Below are positions 62,711 through 64,000 of a stretch of DNA of 64,000 nt, piece after piece. Under the pieces are notes generated by a model. It was not told where the DNA came from, ran no database searches, and worked only from the letters and a program-made list of their open reading frames with translations. The stretch comes from Gammaproteobacteria bacterium. GTDB taxonomy: Bacteria; Pseudomonadota; Gammaproteobacteria; Pseudomonadales; Alcanivoracaceae. The position numbers were made by a program, and so were the translations under genes. The DNA lies in the NCBI GenBank assembly GCA_018067045.1, contig JAGPVL010000038.1, positions 1 to 64,000 on the forward strand, read 5' to 3'. Every line of letters begins with the position of its first letter. Within the stretch, counting starts at the first letter, position 1.

Positions 62711-63781
62711 ATGAAATGTTACCCGTTTATGGAAAGTGCTTTTTTTGATGCTTTACAGCGCAGTGGTGGAGCGGACGAAAGTCAGGGATGGCGGGCACTT
62801 CATTGGCAAGAGCCGCGCTCAGACGGTGATTTTTTTATGCCGATTTACCGGCGTAATCAAAGTTGGGGGGAGTATGTTTTTGATCAGGGTTGGGAGCAGG
62901 GCTACCGTCGTGCCGGATTGCCCTACTTTCCTAAGCTGGTGACATCGGTGCCGTTTACCCCCGTGCCAGGACCTCGCTGGCGCGGCACGCTGGAGAGCCC
63001 CGAGGCGCTGTGGCGTCATGTGAGCGAGTCCGTCGCCGAGCAGCAGGCGTCCGGTTGGCATCTGCTTTTTCCGGACAACAGTACCCGTGAGGCGCTGGCG
63101 GAGTTGCCGCTGGTCTCTCGTCAGGCCTGTCATTTTCGTTGGAATAATCGTGACTACACTGATTTCGAAGGCTTTCTTGCGCTGCTGACTTCACGTAAGC
63201 GTAAGGCTATTCGCAAAGAGCGCCTAGCGGTGGCGGCACACGGATTGGACATTCGTCGCGCCAGTGGGGCGGACATTCCCGCCGACTGGTGGCCGGCGTT
63301 TTATCATTGTTACGCCATGACGTATTTCAAACGCGGGCAAAAACCCTATTTGCGTCCAGAGTTTTTTGCCCACCTTGTGAATTCGGTGTTGCGGGAGCAA
63401 CTGACCATCGTCGCGGCGTTTTCTGCGGATCAGATGATCGGCGCCGCCTTTTATTTATCCGACAGTGAAACGCTGTATGGCCGCTATTGGGGTTGCACGG
63501 CGGAGTATGACGCGCTGCATTTTGAGTTGTGTTATTACCAAGGTATTGAATTGTGTATTGAGAAAAAATTACAACGTTTTGATCCGGGGGTGCAGGGCGA
63601 GCATAAGATTTTTCGAGGCTTTGAACCGGAGATTACCTGGTCATTGCACTGGCTGGCGGATCCACGTTTCCATCAGGCGATTGGACAGTTTTGCCAAGAT
63701 GAAGCGCGCTCGGTGCAGGCTTACCAGCAGGATGCGCGAAGCATCCTGCCGTATCGAGAAGGAGTGTTGGAAAAGAGTTAG
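62711..63781 (+). CDS. PF04339 GNAT-type acyltransferase (peptidogalycan family)
   Basis: The 356-residue protein matches the PF04339/FemAB-like acetyltransferase pattern: CHFRWNNRDYTDFEGFLALL, SRKRKAIRKER, CYAMTYFKRGQKPYL, ASMLG-like GAAFYLSDSETLYGRYWG, FELCYYQGIELCIE and FDPGVQGEHKIFRGFEP. It is often near envelope genes. A GTG at 62699 is also in frame and directly follows a stop, and the N-terminus is 15-20 residues shorter than most relatives. The two Arg/Lys-rich patches might bind acyl-CoA or aminoacyl substrates. Function is by family only. Confidence 0.83.
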   Translation: MKCYPFMESAFFDALQRSGGADESQGWRALHWQEPRSDGDFFMPIYRRNQSWGEYVFDQGWEQGYRRAGLPYFPKLVTSVPFTPVPGPRWRGTLESPEALWRHVSESVAEQQASGWHLLFPDNSTREALAELPLVSRQACHFRWNNRDYTDFEGFLALLTSRKRKAIRKERLAVAAHGLDIRRASGADIPADWWPAFYHCYAMTYFKRGQKPYLRPEFFAHLVNSVLREQLTIVAAFSADQMIGAAFYLSDSETLYGRYWGCTAEYDALHFELCYYQGIELCIEKKLQRFDPGVQGEHKIFRGFEPEITWSLHWLADPRFHQAIGQFCQDEARSVQAYQQDARSILPYREGVLEKS

Positions 63782-64000
63782 GCCGCTTTCTGATGATGGT
63801 GATCGTAGAATACCAACGACATGGTAATAAGGTCTCTTAAATCCCGTTGCGGGTGAGAGGGTTCTTTCGGGCCGAGTTCGTCGGTGACATCTTCGAAGTC
63901 TCCCGCTTCGGGTTCTTCCATGTCGACGAAATATTCAATCACACGACGATCCTGACTGACCAGCGTACCGGAAAAAACACCGTCGTCGAATAAGCCGATG
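63778..64000 (-). CDS. Unrecognised protein, C-terminal fragment
   Basis: The last 73 residues of a minus-strand gene enter the window from the right. The tail is acidic (EYFVDMEEPEAGDFEDVTDE), then SHPQRDLRDLITMSLVFYDH and a His-rich end HHHQKAA. Its stop shares two bases with the acyltransferase stop. I do not recognise a family from this piece. Confidence 0.65.
   Translation of the reverse strand, partial: IGLFDDGVFSGTLVSQDRRVIEYFVDMEEPEAGDFEDVTDELGPKEPSHPQRDLRDLITMSLVFYDHHHQKAA

Noticed and set aside
1-64000. tRNA, rRNA or tmRNA genes
   Set aside because: Scanning the intergenic gaps for tRNA-like arms and CCA ends gave no convincing candidate. A covariance search would be needed to exclude small RNAs.

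Overview
The window reads as chromosomal DNA of a free-living, probably marine, gammaproteobacterium. The conserved blocks mrdA-rodA-mltB-rlpA-dacA-ybeD-lipB-lipA, rsfS-rlmH, leuS-lptE-holA and miaB-ybeZ-ybeY-corC have the order and protein sequences typical of the Pseudomonas/Cellvibrionales side of the class. REP-like repeats resembling those of Pseudomonas point the same way. The genus cannot be settled by eye. I see no rRNA, tRNA, CRISPR array, prophage or large island. The only mobile DNA is the end of an IS3-type element at the left edge.

Layout. 1-140: end of an IS3-family element (OrfA start and terminal repeat). 443-3355 (+): mpl, a DUF2214 membrane protein, ubiX and a small membrane protein. 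3415-6798 (-): DoxX-like and GFA proteins, then a compact four-gene module of an unrecognised 305-aa protein, a small Ras-like GTPase and two roadblock/LC7 proteins. 7175-12578 (-): DMT transporter, methyltransferase, M20 peptidase, OmpA-family protein and DUF1304 protein. 12668-25617 (-): an almost continuous housekeeping run for lipoate (lipA, lipB), D-amino acid supply (aminotransferase), peptidoglycan and cell shape (PBP5-type DacA, RlpA, MltB, RodA, PBP2), ribosome maturation (rlmH, rsfS), NAD (nadD) and proline (proA).

25937-31171: an alpha/beta hydrolase fused to a PilZ-like domain, a Leu-carboxyl-methyltransferase-like protein, a two-domain membrane protein, holA and lptE. 31261-43783: leuS, a YdcF protein, a DUF442 phosphatase-like protein and lnt, then a convergent pair of unusual TPR-like membrane proteins (one with a B-box-like zinc domain, one a degenerate rhomboid), then corC-ybeY-ybeZ-miaB. 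The unusual pair sits between corC and lnt, which are usually neighbours.

43882-46053 (+): a copper operon (SCO1, PCuAC) translationally coupled to a secreted EEP-family hydrolase. A strong intrinsic terminator lies inside the start of the last gene. 46187-52335: TorF-like porin, lipoprotein, M14 peptidase, YiiX-like papain-fold protein, PIN-PhoH ATPase with an elaborately folding 5' region, and OmpW. 52443-52920: five tandem REP-like units of about 95 bp. 52931-58028 (-): rhodanese, RhlB-type DEAD helicase, DUF938 methyltransferase, SDR and a GGDEF-EAL protein. 58292-61757: a sialidase-like protein, a membrane protein and a convergent sodium:solute symporter. 61914-64000: a membrane-cold-shock fusion, a PF04339-type acyltransferase and a truncated ORF.

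The items I would follow first are the roadblock-GTPase module, the alternative RNA folds upstream of the PIN-PhoH gene, the terminator inside the EEP gene and the degenerate rhomboid/B-box pair. Start codons were adjusted by eye from ribosome-binding sites and family N-termini, and all domain calls are from memory of family motifs, without database searches.
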